Shown piece after piece: positions 10,709 to 20,890 of a stretch of 64,000 bases of DNA. The translations under genes and the position numbers were made by a program. Each line of letters begins with the position of its first letter. The stretch's first letter is position 1. Below the pieces are notes generated by a model. It saw only the letters and a list, made by a program, of their open reading frames with translations. It made no database searches and was not told the origin of the DNA. The DNA is from Plasmodium relictum (Eukaryota; Apicomplexa; Aconoidasida; Haemosporida; Plasmodiidae): positions 124,001-188,000 of the forward strand of contig NC_041682.1 in the NCBI RefSeq assembly GCF_900005765.1, read 5' to 3'.

Positions 10709-13462
10709 ATGAAGGAAATAATAAATAGAACAGTTATTATAGTAGAATACACTCCCGATTTGTTTTATTACAATAGTATAAAAAAGAATATATCAAATCA
10801 TGAAATACTTATTGAACTTTTATGTACATTTTTAGAAAAAAAAATACTTTATGATTCTACATGTGAAATTAGTCTTATATTATCTGGATTTCAATCAGAT
10901 GAAAAATATTCTAATAATAAATCAAATATTTACATATTAGAAAAATTGAAAAGAGAAAATTTTGATTCGTATAAAAATTTATTAAATGATATATTGTTGA
11001 ATAAAAAGTTCGGTCAAAAAAGTAGTTATAATGAAGCTTTTATGAAAGCGTTTGAGTTATTAAATAAAACTAAAAGTTCTAAAAAAGTGAAATATAAAGA
11101 TAAATTAAATAATTTCATTATATTCTTAACTTGTCAAACGAGTAAACCTATTTATTTTCGTTTTTATGAATATATTTTGAAAATTTTGAAATATTATGTA
11201 TCATTAGTAGTTATTGGATTAAATTTTAAAAGTAACACATTTTTCGATAATTTGATAGATTTAAATGAATATGTAAAAAATAATGAAAATAAAATGAAAA
11301 GGATAAGTATTGAAAATCAAATAGAATGGAATAAATTCATTCTTTTATGTGAAGGCTCTATTTATTCATATAAAGAAGCTTCTCAAAGAATAAAAAGTTA
11401 TAATTTAACTTACGATAAGTCAAAAAAGAAGTCATTAGTAAATTTTATAATTCCAAATGCAATAACGATAAATGTAGAAATATGTTCTTACACATGTGCT
11501 CAGGGAATCCCCAAACTAAATTTAAATGAAATTTTTATTGATAATTATTATGAAAATGTATCAAAAAGTTTTACTTATTCAAAAGATAAAAAAAAATGTA
11601 ACTCTTCTTACAACAATGAAGCTAATCATGAACTAGATCAATTAGAGATGTTTTCTATTCATAACAACTATCTTTATTTCAATGAAGAAAACAATTTTAA
11701 TACATTAAAGAAATATTTATCTTCTAGTTTTGAAGAAAATAAATTAGATAGAAAATATATGCTAGAAGGAAAAGTAATTAATGAAGATAATAATAAATTA
11801 AATAAAAATAAAACTATACATAATAATGTAGTAAAATATTACAAATATGGAAACAGCCATTATATGCCTATTGATAAAATAAATAGAAATATAATAAATG
11901 ATACGGATCAATATGAAATAAAATGTTTGTGTGCAATTAAAAAGGATAAAATTGATTGGGCAAATATTGTAGGAACTACTTATTTTATTGTTACTCATAA
12001 AAAAAAAAAAATGGATTTTAAAATAATGAATTATTTAATTTATTCATTGATTAAAACAAATTATATTCTAATATGTTCCTATAAAACAAAGTATTCTAAA
12101 TTTTATACTGTTGGATTAAAGCCTATATCTGAGAACTTAGCTATTTTAAATTTGTTTTTTTTAGCTTATAAGGAACATATAAATTATTTTAACTTTAATA
12201 TGATTGAAGCCGATGAAGAAAATTCTAATATATTCGATGAACTAATTGACCTATTAGATGCAAGTAAAGAGTTCTTACCAAATAAAAAAGAAATGATTGG
12301 CAATAACAATATCGGAAATAAACTTAAAAGTAATATTGATTGTACAACTAAAAATTTAGAAAAGTATAAAAAATATGCTCCGAAAAAATCTGATCGAATT
12401 GATAAAAGAAAAATTTTGAAAAAAATAAAAAAAAAAATCGAGGAACAAGGAAAACTACATAAAGAAGAAAAAGAGAATTTAAAAGAAAAAAATAATATAC
12501 AACACAATCTAGAAGAAGAAAAAGAAATGCATAAAATTATAAATCAAAATAAAGAAAAACATAAGAAAAAGAAAAATGAAAATACTGACTATAAATGTAA
12601 TTCTGATACTAATGATTATGATAATTATAGTGATAATGATGAAAACGACAACAGTAGCTATTATGATGATAATAATTTTAATAAAATTAAAAAAAAAAAT
12701 GATTTCTTTAGTTCTTACTCAATAAAAAGTATAAAGGAAAGATTATTGATTAGAGATATGCATAATATAATATTAAAAAGATTTTATGAAATGTTAGCAG
12801 GTCAGTGTAGGTTACATTTTACTTCAGAAAATAGAAATTCAAAGAATAAATTTACTAATGAAAGATATATCCCACTTCTTTATAAAAGTGAAATTAATAA
12901 ATTTCTTAATAATAAAAAAATTACGAAATTACAGGATATAATTGATAAAATAAAATTAAAATTTGCAATTAAATTAGAAAAAAATTGTATGATACAAGAT
13001 ATTTCGGAAAATAATAAAATTACTAGATTAAAAAGTTGTAATTTTAATAGTAATAATAATTTATTAAAGAAATTTAATTTAAATATAAATAATAAAATCA
13101 GTAAAAATACTAATAGTCTTTTATTAGTTGGCAAATCAAATAATTCATCTGCAAATACTGATAATGAGGATATTCATTTTTTAAATAATATAAAATTCAA
13201 AAAAGACCTTAATCAATCATATTCTTTTAAAAAATATTTTTTAAAAAATGAACTACATTTTGGTTCAGATGATGATGATGGAAATTTAGCATATACATAT
13301 AATTTATATGACGTTAATAAAATAAAAATATTGAGATTGCATAATATTGAATTATATGATACAGAAGAATTACTTGATGTTTTTAATAGAAAAAATAATT
13401 TCAGAAAAATCTACTGTACAAATGAATCAATACAGCCAGCAGAAAAAAAAATTAAAATATAA
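10709..13462 (+). CDS. Ku80-like DNA end-binding protein (candidate), 917 aa
   Basis: The gene is a single exon starting at ATG 10709. Its domain order matches eukaryotic Ku80. Residues 6-175 look like a vWA fold: a first strand VIIVEYTPDLF without the metal-binding D-x-S-x-S (as in Ku), then CEISLILSGF, a central SYNEAFMKAFELLN helix, and strands NNFIIFLTC and YYVSLVVIGLNF. Residues 241-495 resemble the Ku beta-barrel: an entry strand AITINVEICSYT, a KYYKYG segment like the family's G-(Y/F)-R-Y-G, then FKIMNYLIYSLIKTNYILIC and FYTVGLKPISENLAILNL, matching the helix, strand and L-x-P order. After it, IFDELIDLLDASKE fits the helix after the barrel, and about 680-705 (NIILKRFYEMLAG) fits the start of the C-terminal arm. 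A Lys/Glu then Asn/Asp-rich insertion separates these helices (about 540-670). Ku80 pairs with Ku70 to bind broken DNA ends. Plasmodium is usually said to lack Ku, so this needs a profile search. The alternative is a conserved Plasmodium protein with only fold-level similarity. Confidence 0.6.
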   Translation: MKEIINRTVIIVEYTPDLFYYNSIKKNISNHEILIELLCTFLEKKILYDSTCEISLILSGFQSDEKYSNNKSNIYILEKLKRENFDSYKNLLNDILLNKKFGQKSSYNEAFMKAFELLNKTKSSKKVKYKDKLNNFIIFLTCQTSKPIYFRFYEYILKILKYYVSLVVIGLNFKSNTFFDNLIDLNEYVKNNENKMKRISIENQIEWNKFILLCEGSIYSYKEASQRIKSYNLTYDKSKKKSLVNFIIPNAITINVEICSYTCAQGIPKLNLNEIFIDNYYENVSKSFTYSKDKKKCNSSYNNEANHELDQLEMFSIHNNYLYFNEENNFNTLKKYLSSSFEENKLDRKYMLEGKVINEDNNKLNKNKTIHNNVVKYYKYGNSHYMPIDKINRNIINDTDQYEIKCLCAIKKDKIDWANIVGTTYFIVTHKKKKMDFKIMNYLIYSLIKTNYILICSYKTKYSKFYTVGLKPISENLAILNLFFLAYKEHINYFNFNMIEADEENSNIFDELIDLLDASKEFLPNKKEMIGNNNIGNKLKSNIDCTTKNLEKYKKYAPKKSDRIDKRKILKKIKKKIEEQGKLHKEEKENLKEKNNIQHNLEEEKEMHKIINQNKEKHKKKKNENTDYKCNSDTNDYDNYSDNDENDNSSYYDDNNFNKIKKKNDFFSSYSIKSIKERLLIRDMHNIILKRFYEMLAGQCRLHFTSENRNSKNKFTNERYIPLLYKSEINKFLNNKKITKLQDIIDKIKLKFAIKLEKNCMIQDISENNKITRLKSCNFNSNNNLLKKFNLNINNKISKNTNSLLLVGKSNNSSANTDNEDIHFLNNIKFKKDLNQSYSFKKYFLKNELHFGSDDDDGNLAYTYNLYDVNKIKILRLHNIELYDTEELLDVFNRKNNFRKIYCTNESIQPAEKKIKI

Positions 13463-13733
13463 AATTATTTAAAAAAAAATAGAGATAGTAAGGAATAATA
13501 TATATTTATCGTAAAAAAAAGTCTTTAACTTTTGATAATTAGAATAAACTTAAAAAAAAGAAAAATATTTAACTATTTTTTTTTTTTAAAAGTAAATAAA
13601 AAATATGAAAAAAGAGAAGAAAAAAAAAAAAAAAAAGAAATATAAAAATTTTTTGTAGAATATTTTTGTAAAGACTATTAACAATAAACTTTTGTATATT
13701 TGATTGTTTTTTATTAGTAAATATTTAAAGAAA
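13463..13733. other. Short convergent spacer, shared 3' region
   Basis: A 271 bp A+T-rich gap separates the stops of the Ku80-like gene (plus) and VPS45 (minus). It holds several poly(A) and poly(T) runs and no gene. The 3' UTRs of the two genes probably overlap here. Confidence 0.6.
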
Positions 13734-15767
13734 TTAATTTTTTATTAATTGTAAGACATCTGCTAGAAATGATTGAGAGTTATGTATCTGTGTAGATCCT
13801 AGTAAAATTGTAATATTATATTTTTTACTTAAATATTGTATATCTTTATATTCTTCATAAGTTGCACCACCTATGAAAAATACGATTATAGAATTTGGTT
13901 TTTTATTTTGATTTTGTTCAATATTTAAAAAATTTGTAGAAGTATATATCTGATTATTTAATTTTAACTTAATTAAATCGTCTATTAGGTAATATATATA
14001 TGATTTATGTAATGTAAAGACATTTGATGTTCCCTTAATTGTTCTTGTTATGGTTGTCTTTGCAAAATTTAAAAACGTTTGTTCTTTAAATAGTTGGTTA
14101 TTTCTTGTTTCTTCATTAGAATATAATAATAAAGCATCTATTAATAATATTTGATCTTTATCAATATTTCTTTTTGTTAGTTCATTTTTTAGTATTTTAA
14201 TATTCTCTTCATCTTCATATTTTAAAGAATATAATAATGATAATCGTAATATGTCATAATTAGTATATGCATAGTTTTTTATTGTGTCTAATACTTGTTT
14301 AAAATGTTCAGTTTTTTTATTATATATAGCTATAGATTGTTCTAACTCTGAAATATAAAACAATTGTCTTTTATCTACAATCTCTGAAAACTTATGCAAT
14401 ATATTAACATGTTTTGTAACGTTTCCTGATAATTTTTTATAATTTGGATAAATTTCTATAAACTTTTGAATATCATCAATAGACTCCAAGTTACTTTTTT
14501 TTGATGTTTCTTCCTGGTAGATATCTACATAATTCTTAACTGCCTTTCCTAAATCTCCAAAATTGTCAAATAAATGTTCATTATAAAAATCGTCATAGTT
14601 ACATGACATCACAATTTTTGCATCTTCATTATTGTTTTCTAAATTTATTTTATTATTTTCTATTCCAATTAATTCATGCAACATTGCTTGATAAGTCCAC
14701 TGTGTTAGTAAAGGAGTAATAGGATCTTCTCTTCTATCAATTATTATGAGAGAACAACAATTTCTTTCTGTATGTATATTTTGATTAATTAAATTATTAA
14801 ATTGATAATTACTTTCATTAGCATAATTTAATCTTTTATACTTCTCTAATTCTTCATTATATTTTTCATAGGATTCTAAAACTCCTGAAAAAATAGATTT
14901 ATGTTTTAATATCTTATTCTTTAATAAATCAATTATATATTTGCAAATATTCGAATGTTTATTATATATAACGTCTGGCAACTGTTTAATACAACATAAT
15001 AAAGAAAATATTCCATCTACAATTCTATTTATAATTTGATTTTCAAATAAAATAAAATTAGAATAATTTATATCATCATCAACAGTATTACTATCATTTT
15101 TATAACCATTATCATCAAAAATGAAATTATCATCTTTTATTTCATTAAATTCATCTATTGTCAGTTTTTCATATTTCTGAAAAGCTTTATATTGCTTAAA
15201 ATGAAATTTTTTTTTCTTTTTGTCATTCAAAACAAATCTATTATTTTTATATAAAAGGGATGTATAATCAATATTTAGAGTAAATAAATAATCGTGTAAT
15301 ACATAAGTATCTATATAATACTCTATGATATTTTTAATTACTTCAAATTCATCCGCTTTTGCTAACTTTTCTATATATTTTTCATCTAATATATTTGTAA
15401 AAAATATATAATATTCTAAAAAAATTGGTTTTTTTAATTCTTTAATCAATTTTAATATATTAGTGTGGGTAGGCCTTAACAAAAATATAGCCTTTAAATG
15501 TTTTAAATTTTTTATCTTGTGATTCTTGAAATCAAATTTTTCATTTTTATTATTTATATCTTCGAATATATTGTTATCATTAAAATTTAAAGTTAAAAAT
15601 ATCTCTTTTTCCAATATATATGAATGGGAAAAAATTAAAGAAATAATGCTTTTTGTTTCGTCGTCTAAGATTAAAACTTTATATCCTTTTACACGATGAA
15701 CAATCAAATTCAAATATTCTTCATAAATATTTATTAAGCTCTTAAAAAAATAGGGGTTAGTTTCCAT
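13734..15767 (-). CDS. VPS45: VPS45, Sec1/Munc18 family vesicle-fusion regulator
   Basis: The start is the ATG at 15767 (METNPYFFKSLI); the frame stays open to 15809 but without another ATG. The 677 residues carry the Sec1/Munc18 layout. The N-terminal domain has YKVLILDDETKSIISLIFS and, like VPS45 proteins, IFLLRPTHTNILKLI. The family hallmark SLIIIDRREDPITPLLTQW lies near residue 337, followed by W-T-Y-Q-A-M-L-H-E-L. The C-terminal block VFFIGGATYEEYKDI ends with LLGSTQIHNSQSFLADV, typical of VPS45. SM proteins clasp SNARE bundles; VPS45 acts with a Tlg2/syntaxin-16-type syntaxin in Golgi-endosome traffic. In P. falciparum it has been tied to haemoglobin uptake. At about 570 residues in other eukaryotes the family is shorter; the extra length is mostly an acidic/Asn insertion around residues 205-245. 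All core blocks are present, so it looks intact. Confidence 0.93.
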   Translation of the reverse strand: METNPYFFKSLINIYEEYLNLIVHRVKGYKVLILDDETKSIISLIFSHSYILEKEIFLTLNFNDNNIFEDINNKNEKFDFKNHKIKNLKHLKAIFLLRPTHTNILKLIKELKKPIFLEYYIFFTNILDEKYIEKLAKADEFEVIKNIIEYYIDTYVLHDYLFTLNIDYTSLLYKNNRFVLNDKKKKKFHFKQYKAFQKYEKLTIDEFNEIKDDNFIFDDNGYKNDSNTVDDDINYSNFILFENQIINRIVDGIFSLLCCIKQLPDVIYNKHSNICKYIIDLLKNKILKHKSIFSGVLESYEKYNEELEKYKRLNYANESNYQFNNLINQNIHTERNCCSLIIIDRREDPITPLLTQWTYQAMLHELIGIENNKINLENNNEDAKIVMSCNYDDFYNEHLFDNFGDLGKAVKNYVDIYQEETSKKSNLESIDDIQKFIEIYPNYKKLSGNVTKHVNILHKFSEIVDKRQLFYISELEQSIAIYNKKTEHFKQVLDTIKNYAYTNYDILRLSLLYSLKYEDEENIKILKNELTKRNIDKDQILLIDALLLYSNEETRNNQLFKEQTFLNFAKTTITRTIKGTSNVFTLHKSYIYYLIDDLIKLKLNNQIYTSTNFLNIEQNQNKKPNSIIVFFIGGATYEEYKDIQYLSKKYNITILLGSTQIHNSQSFLADVLQLIKN

Positions 15768-16948
15768 TTTATTTTTAAAAAAGATTTTACTCCAAAAAAA
15801 AAATAACAAAAATAAACTTATAATTACTTAAAATAATTCATATCAAAAAAAAAAAAAAAAAAAAAAAAATCATAAGATAAAAATTTGAATTATTTTTTAA
15901 TATTAAAAGAAAAAAAAAAAGGTAAATTTACAAGAACAAGCATTTTTCCATTTATTTTTGTTTTGATACTTAAAAAAAAAAAAAAAACGAAAAACAAAAA
16001 AAGTAAAATATAAATCTTTTATTTAATTTTTTTTTTTTTCATTTTATATTTTTATAAAAAAGTATTTACACATTCGTATATTTTTAAAAAAAATGTAACA
16101 TAATGAACTAGTGGTATAATTATTATATTTTTCATGGATAAAACTTTATTTTTTTTTTATTTAATTTTGTTTATTTATTTATAAGTTACTTTTTAATTCT
16201 ACTTTAATATTTCTAATTATTAAAATATATTTTTTTTTATGCATATAAAAAATTTTATCGTGTTTTATTAGATACACGTGTTATTGCTATATTTTTTTAT
16301 GGATAAAATATTCCCTAGTAAACTGTTTCATTAGACAAAGATTTAAAGATGTTGAATAAAAAATTCTTCCAATTTTTATTTATTTTATTCTAATATCATC
16401 ATAATTTCAAAACATTATTTTATTTTATTTTTTTGTATATAAAAGTATCATAGAATTAGAATTATTGATATGTATTATTTTAATTTTTCTTTTGCTATTG
16501 ATTTATCCGAAATTTTATGTGGCTTTTAAGCATACCAAATAAAAATTAATAAAAAATTTATATATGCCATAACAAAATAAAAATAATAATTAAAAAGTAG
16601 TATAATGTCAAATTTATATAAGAAACTGTTTTAATGTAGTATTTATTGCCATATTTATTCTATAAAAAAAAAAAATCTGCATTCAGCATACGAATATTTC
16701 GATTTAAAAAATATTACATTTTTTATTATTCTTCAGAAATTTTTTTCTTTTCTAATAATGTTTGGTAAATAATTGAAATACTTAATAAAAATAATTTATA
16801 ACAAAGAAAAAAACAAAGCATTATAAATATAAAAAAAATATATTATAATTTTTTTTTATTTACAAAAAAAAAAGTAAAAAATTAAAATTAAAAAAAAAAT
16901 ACAAATAGCACATAAAAATATTAATTTTTATTTTAAATGATAATAAAT
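15768..16948. other. Intergenic, A+T-rich, no gene seen
   Basis: This stretch is upstream of VPS45 and downstream of the first helical-repeat gene. It starts with a 26-base poly(A) run at about 15845 and holds many other homopolymers. I looked on the minus strand for a missing RAP-domain exon of the upstream gene and saw none. Confidence 0.6.
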
Positions 16949-19900
16949 TCATTTAATTAATAATACCATATCAATCTGATATGGAGTATTTTTTAAATTG
17001 TGTTCATATGATATTTTTATTTTGTTATTATTGATTAATTGACGTAGAATATTTAAAACATTTTTTTGAATTTGAGATTGTGTAGTTGTCATTTGTCCAT
17101 CTTCATATACTTGATTTAATATATAATTAACAAAATATAAATATCTTATATTTATTGTTTTTAATAAATATATACTTTCTGTAACTAAAAAAAAATGATA
17201 AAGAGTATGTAAACTTATCAGTAACATAGATTGAAAATTATAAGACAGTGTTTTTCTATTAAAATTTTTGTTTTTATATAATTTATATATATAATATATA
17301 ATTTGAAATATATATGATAATATAATATAAAATTTATCAAACATATATAACTGGCAAATAGATGTTAAAATAAATAATACGTGAATAAGATAAGATAATT
17401 GTGATTTTAATGAATTTTTGATATTAGTAAATATATAATTAAAACAAGCACATAATACTTCTTTGTCATAAATACTCATTTTGTTTAAATATGAAATTAT
17501 GCTTATAATATTCATAATATTTAATTTTTGTAAATCTAGTCTCCTATAAATTGTGTAAAATAGTGTTTTATCAAAAATATTTAATCTTGCATAACTAATA
17601 TATATACCACATAATAACCTACTATCAAAAGACTTTTCTTCTTTTAATATTTTATTTTTTATTAATTTTATCAACTTTACTTTTATATCATAGCATTGAA
17701 TATCTTCTGTATAACTCATATAATTAAGAAGTGAGCTTAAGCAAATTAAATTAAAATTTTCTTTTTCATTTTTTCTTTTTTTTTTTGTTGTTGTCTTAGA
17801 ATTATATTGCCTTAAAATTATTTTCATAATCATTTCAATTAATTTTTTATCTAAACATTTATAATAAATTAGCCCATTTATTATTTTAGTAATATTTACA
17901 GGAAGTAAATTATCTAATCTTTTTGTGTCACTAGCATTTTCTTTTATATTTTTTAAAAATGATTTCCATATATAAAAAATAATCAAATTTTTTTTTTGGT
18001 TTACTTGGAGACTTTTTTCGTTTTTTTTTTTTTCTATTAATATATCTTGATTTATTTCTTTTATAAAAAAGAAATTCTCTCTTAAAAAATCTTCGTTAAA
18101 TTTTGTTCTTCTTATATAATTTGTAAAATAAAAACAAATGAAATATGTATAATAGCAATAATTTAATTTAGAAAAAATATTTATAATATTGCTTAAAACA
18201 ACTAAATCAATATTTCTATATTTCGAAACTAAAAATGTAATTGTATAAAAAAGATTAATATTAATTATTCTGTGCTCATAACATATATTCAAAAAATGAC
18301 TTAAATATTTTAATAAATCATTAATACTATTTCCTTTATAATTCAAAGTATCAATTTTTGAATTTTCTTTTTCTAAATTCCCTTTTTTTAAATGAAAATC
18401 ATTTTCAGCTCTATTATTTTCATTTACATTATTTTCAATTAAATTATTTTTATATGCATTATTTTCTATTAATATATATTCGTTATTCTGTTCTTTTTTT
18501 CTGCTATTTCCATTGACTATAATTTTTTTTTTTTGTTTATCTAATTTATTTTCTTGACATTCATGCAATATTTGAAATATGTATTTTTCAATTAAATTAT
18601 TTATATTAGGAAACAAGGATAATATAATTTTTCTTATATCGTCATTTCTTTTTTCACTGAGAGAATTTTTTTTTTTCTCATAAAAAGTGAGAGAATGAAG
18701 AAATTTAATCAATTCTTCCAGGAGAAATGCGTTTTTTTCTTCTACTTCATTACTACAAATAAATACAAAAGAAATATTTAAATTGCTATAATGTTTGATA
18801 TAATTAATTGATTGATTCATATGTTTTTTTATTTCTAAAAGATTCATAGAACTATTATCATTATTAGTTTTCTCTATATTTTTCACATGAAAATTTTGAT
18901 TCAAAAATTCTTTTACTTCATGATAATTCATAACTTTAATTTTATTTGGATCATAAAAAAAAAAAGAAAAAAATATTTTTATGCAATTTTCAAAAATTTC
19001 AAAAAAATCATTATGAAAATTTTTATCATATAAAATTGTTAAACTGTACAGTAGAGACATATAGCATTTCCAAAAATATTTATCTTTTATTTTTTCTTTT
19101 TTTATTTCATTTTTTGAAAATATAATAATATTTTTAATTATATTAATATATTGTTCATTTAAACATTCATAATTTATTTTATTAGTCACTAAAAGATCCT
19201 TATGAAAGGATATAATCTCGTAAAGTAATTTTGTTATATCGGAAAAATAAAAGCAACTATTTTCCAACTTCATTGGATCATTTTTTCCCTTTTTAATAAT
19301 ATCTCTATTTTCTATTTCATTAATATCTTCTTTATTATTCATATTATTATGATCAATATTAATTTCATAATTATTTTTATTATTAAAGAATATATCCATA
19401 TCATCTCTATCAAAATTATCTTCTTCTTTTTCCAATAATAAATCACCATTGTTAAATTTTTTTTTGTTGTTAAATTTAAAAAGTAGATATGATAGCTTAT
19501 TAATAAAGTTGTTAATAGTATCAATTGGAAAATTAAACGAATCTAATTTATGTAATTTAAATAATATAATAACAATTTCATTTATATTATTTGCCTTGAA
19601 ATTAAATATGTTTTTATAGATTAAGTTAAGAAGTATTTTTAATATATCCTTACATAAATTTGGAGTATCTTTAAAATAAGGAAACTTATTGTAATAAATA
19701 TTTTTATCATAAATGTAACTGGAGCATAAAAAAAAAAAGGATATTAAATCATTTGAATTTATACTATTAATTTTTTTTTTGTTATAAAAAAAATAGTTTA
19801 TTAAAAATAATTTATATAAATCTTTGTTTTTCACTTTTTTATTTAATACAAATATCTGGTTAATGCTCATTTCATTCATTAATTTTGTAATAAATTCACT

Positions 19901-20329
19901 TTTCTCATTTATATATTTTTCCAATTCATCTTTACTATAATCGACTGACCTATATAATTTATTATTGGCTTCATAATTTTCATTTTCAGTATCATTTTCA
20001 TAAACGTCGAACTCATTCAAATGTGTTTTTCTTGATTCTTTTCTAGTTATTTCTTTATTTTCCTTATTAAAAGTATATGAATCGGAATTAATTGTGCTGT
20101 CAATAGAATGTTTATGATTTTTATTTTTGAAATTATAATTTAAAAAAATATTTACTTCTCTGTGAAGTTTCAGTATTTCTTTTAAGCACTTTTCTTCATC
20201 TTCATAAATATGTGAACTTAATTTGTTTACAAAAAAACAGGTATTTCTATTTGGAGACGAAAAATTATTTACATATTTTTTTTTTTTTATAGTATTTAAT
20301 GTTGAGATTATATATTTTATAAATATCAT
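16949..20329 (-). CDS. Large helical-repeat (HPR/RAP-like) protein, putative organellar RNA-binding
   Basis: The gene is a single exon of 1126 residues from ATG 20329. The N-terminus (MIFIKYIISTLNTIKKKKYV) is basic, hydrophobic and poor in acid residues, as in a mitochondrial presequence. Most of the chain is predicted helical, with repeated Leu/Ile-rich units of about 35-40 residues (for example near LICLSSLLNYMSYTEDI and LLCGIYISYARLNIFDK). The end, SQIQKNVLNILRQL followed by TPYQIDMVLLIK, matches the S-x-x-Q/H-x-x-V/I-x-x-x-L-x-x-L ... Y-x-I/V-D block that closes the helical part just before the RAP domain in apicomplexan heptatricopeptide-repeat proteins. No RAP domain follows; the protein simply stops there. 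Such proteins bind mitochondrial or apicoplast RNA, often fragmented rRNA. A second gene with the same closing block lies 1.9 kb away on the other strand. Family call is by pattern only. Confidence 0.55.
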   Translation of the reverse strand: MIFIKYIISTLNTIKKKKYVNNFSSPNRNTCFFVNKLSSHIYEDEEKCLKEILKLHREVNIFLNYNFKNKNHKHSIDSTINSDSYTFNKENKEITRKESRKTHLNEFDVYENDTENENYEANNKLYRSVDYSKDELEKYINEKSEFITKLMNEMSINQIFVLNKKVKNKDLYKLFLINYFFYNKKKINSINSNDLISFFFLCSSYIYDKNIYYNKFPYFKDTPNLCKDILKILLNLIYKNIFNFKANNINEIVIILFKLHKLDSFNFPIDTINNFINKLSYLLFKFNNKKKFNNGDLLLEKEEDNFDRDDMDIFFNNKNNYEINIDHNNMNNKEDINEIENRDIIKKGKNDPMKLENSCFYFSDITKLLYEIISFHKDLLVTNKINYECLNEQYINIIKNIIIFSKNEIKKEKIKDKYFWKCYMSLLYSLTILYDKNFHNDFFEIFENCIKIFFSFFFYDPNKIKVMNYHEVKEFLNQNFHVKNIEKTNNDNSSMNLLEIKKHMNQSINYIKHYSNLNISFVFICSNEVEEKNAFLLEELIKFLHSLTFYEKKKNSLSEKRNDDIRKIILSLFPNINNLIEKYIFQILHECQENKLDKQKKKIIVNGNSRKKEQNNEYILIENNAYKNNLIENNVNENNRAENDFHLKKGNLEKENSKIDTLNYKGNSINDLLKYLSHFLNICYEHRIININLFYTITFLVSKYRNIDLVVLSNIINIFSKLNYCYYTYFICFYFTNYIRRTKFNEDFLRENFFFIKEINQDILIEKKKNEKSLQVNQKKNLIIFYIWKSFLKNIKENASDTKRLDNLLPVNITKIINGLIYYKCLDKKLIEMIMKIILRQYNSKTTTKKKRKNEKENFNLICLSSLLNYMSYTEDIQCYDIKVKLIKLIKNKILKEEKSFDSRLLCGIYISYARLNIFDKTLFYTIYRRLDLQKLNIMNIISIISYLNKMSIYDKEVLCACFNYIFTNIKNSLKSQLSYLIHVLFILTSICQLYMFDKFYIILSYIFQIIYYIYKLYKNKNFNRKTLSYNFQSMLLISLHTLYHFFLVTESIYLLKTINIRYLYFVNYILNQVYEDGQMTTTQSQIQKNVLNILRQLINNNKIKISYEHNLKNTPYQIDMVLLIK

Positions 20330-20890
20330 ATTACTTTAAAAATAAGAATCATTTTAATAAAAACTTAAAATATCTTTAATTTTAATGTTATCAAAATAAA
20401 TGTCATATAAATAAATACAAGAAATATTAACAATTATGAATTAAAAACAAAGAACATCCTCCAATATAAAAATAAAAAAACGAAAAATATTTTTTAAATA
20501 AAAAATTTACATTTTTAAAATTTTAATTTATAAATAAATTATTTTTCTTATTTAAAAGTTGAAATTCATATATATAACAATAGTCTTTTCTATTCTACTT
20601 CTAAATACTATTTATTTAATTTTATTTCAATTTATATATATAATTTATGTCAATAGCATATTTATAAATTAATTTTTTTTTTTTTTTATTTTTGTAATGC
20701 TACAACTATTTTAAAAATTAAGTTACAAATTTAAAAAATTTATGTTCATTTTTATAAGTGTTTATACTTGAAAAATTGTTATAATTAATATTAAAAAAAA
20801 ACTAATGATCAAATAAAAAATTAAGAGTATGTTACTTGTTCTTTATGGCATAATAAAAAAATTTTTTTTTTATAATGTAATTTAAAAACA
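20330..20890. promoter_or_regulatory. Divergent promoter region (helical-repeat gene / Alba gene)
   Basis: 561 bp of A+T-rich DNA lies between two genes reading away from each other. Poly(dA:dT) tracts are present; no specific motif stands out. Confidence 0.45.

Noticed and set aside
15768-15809. N-terminal extension of VPS45 in the open frame
   Set aside because: There is no ATG in it; the first ATG is at 15767 and matches where family members begin.
15850-16948. Possible RAP-domain exon downstream of the first helical-repeat gene
   Set aside because: Read on the minus strand: no frame with the RAP pattern of I-E-V/L-D-G followed by F and T residues.
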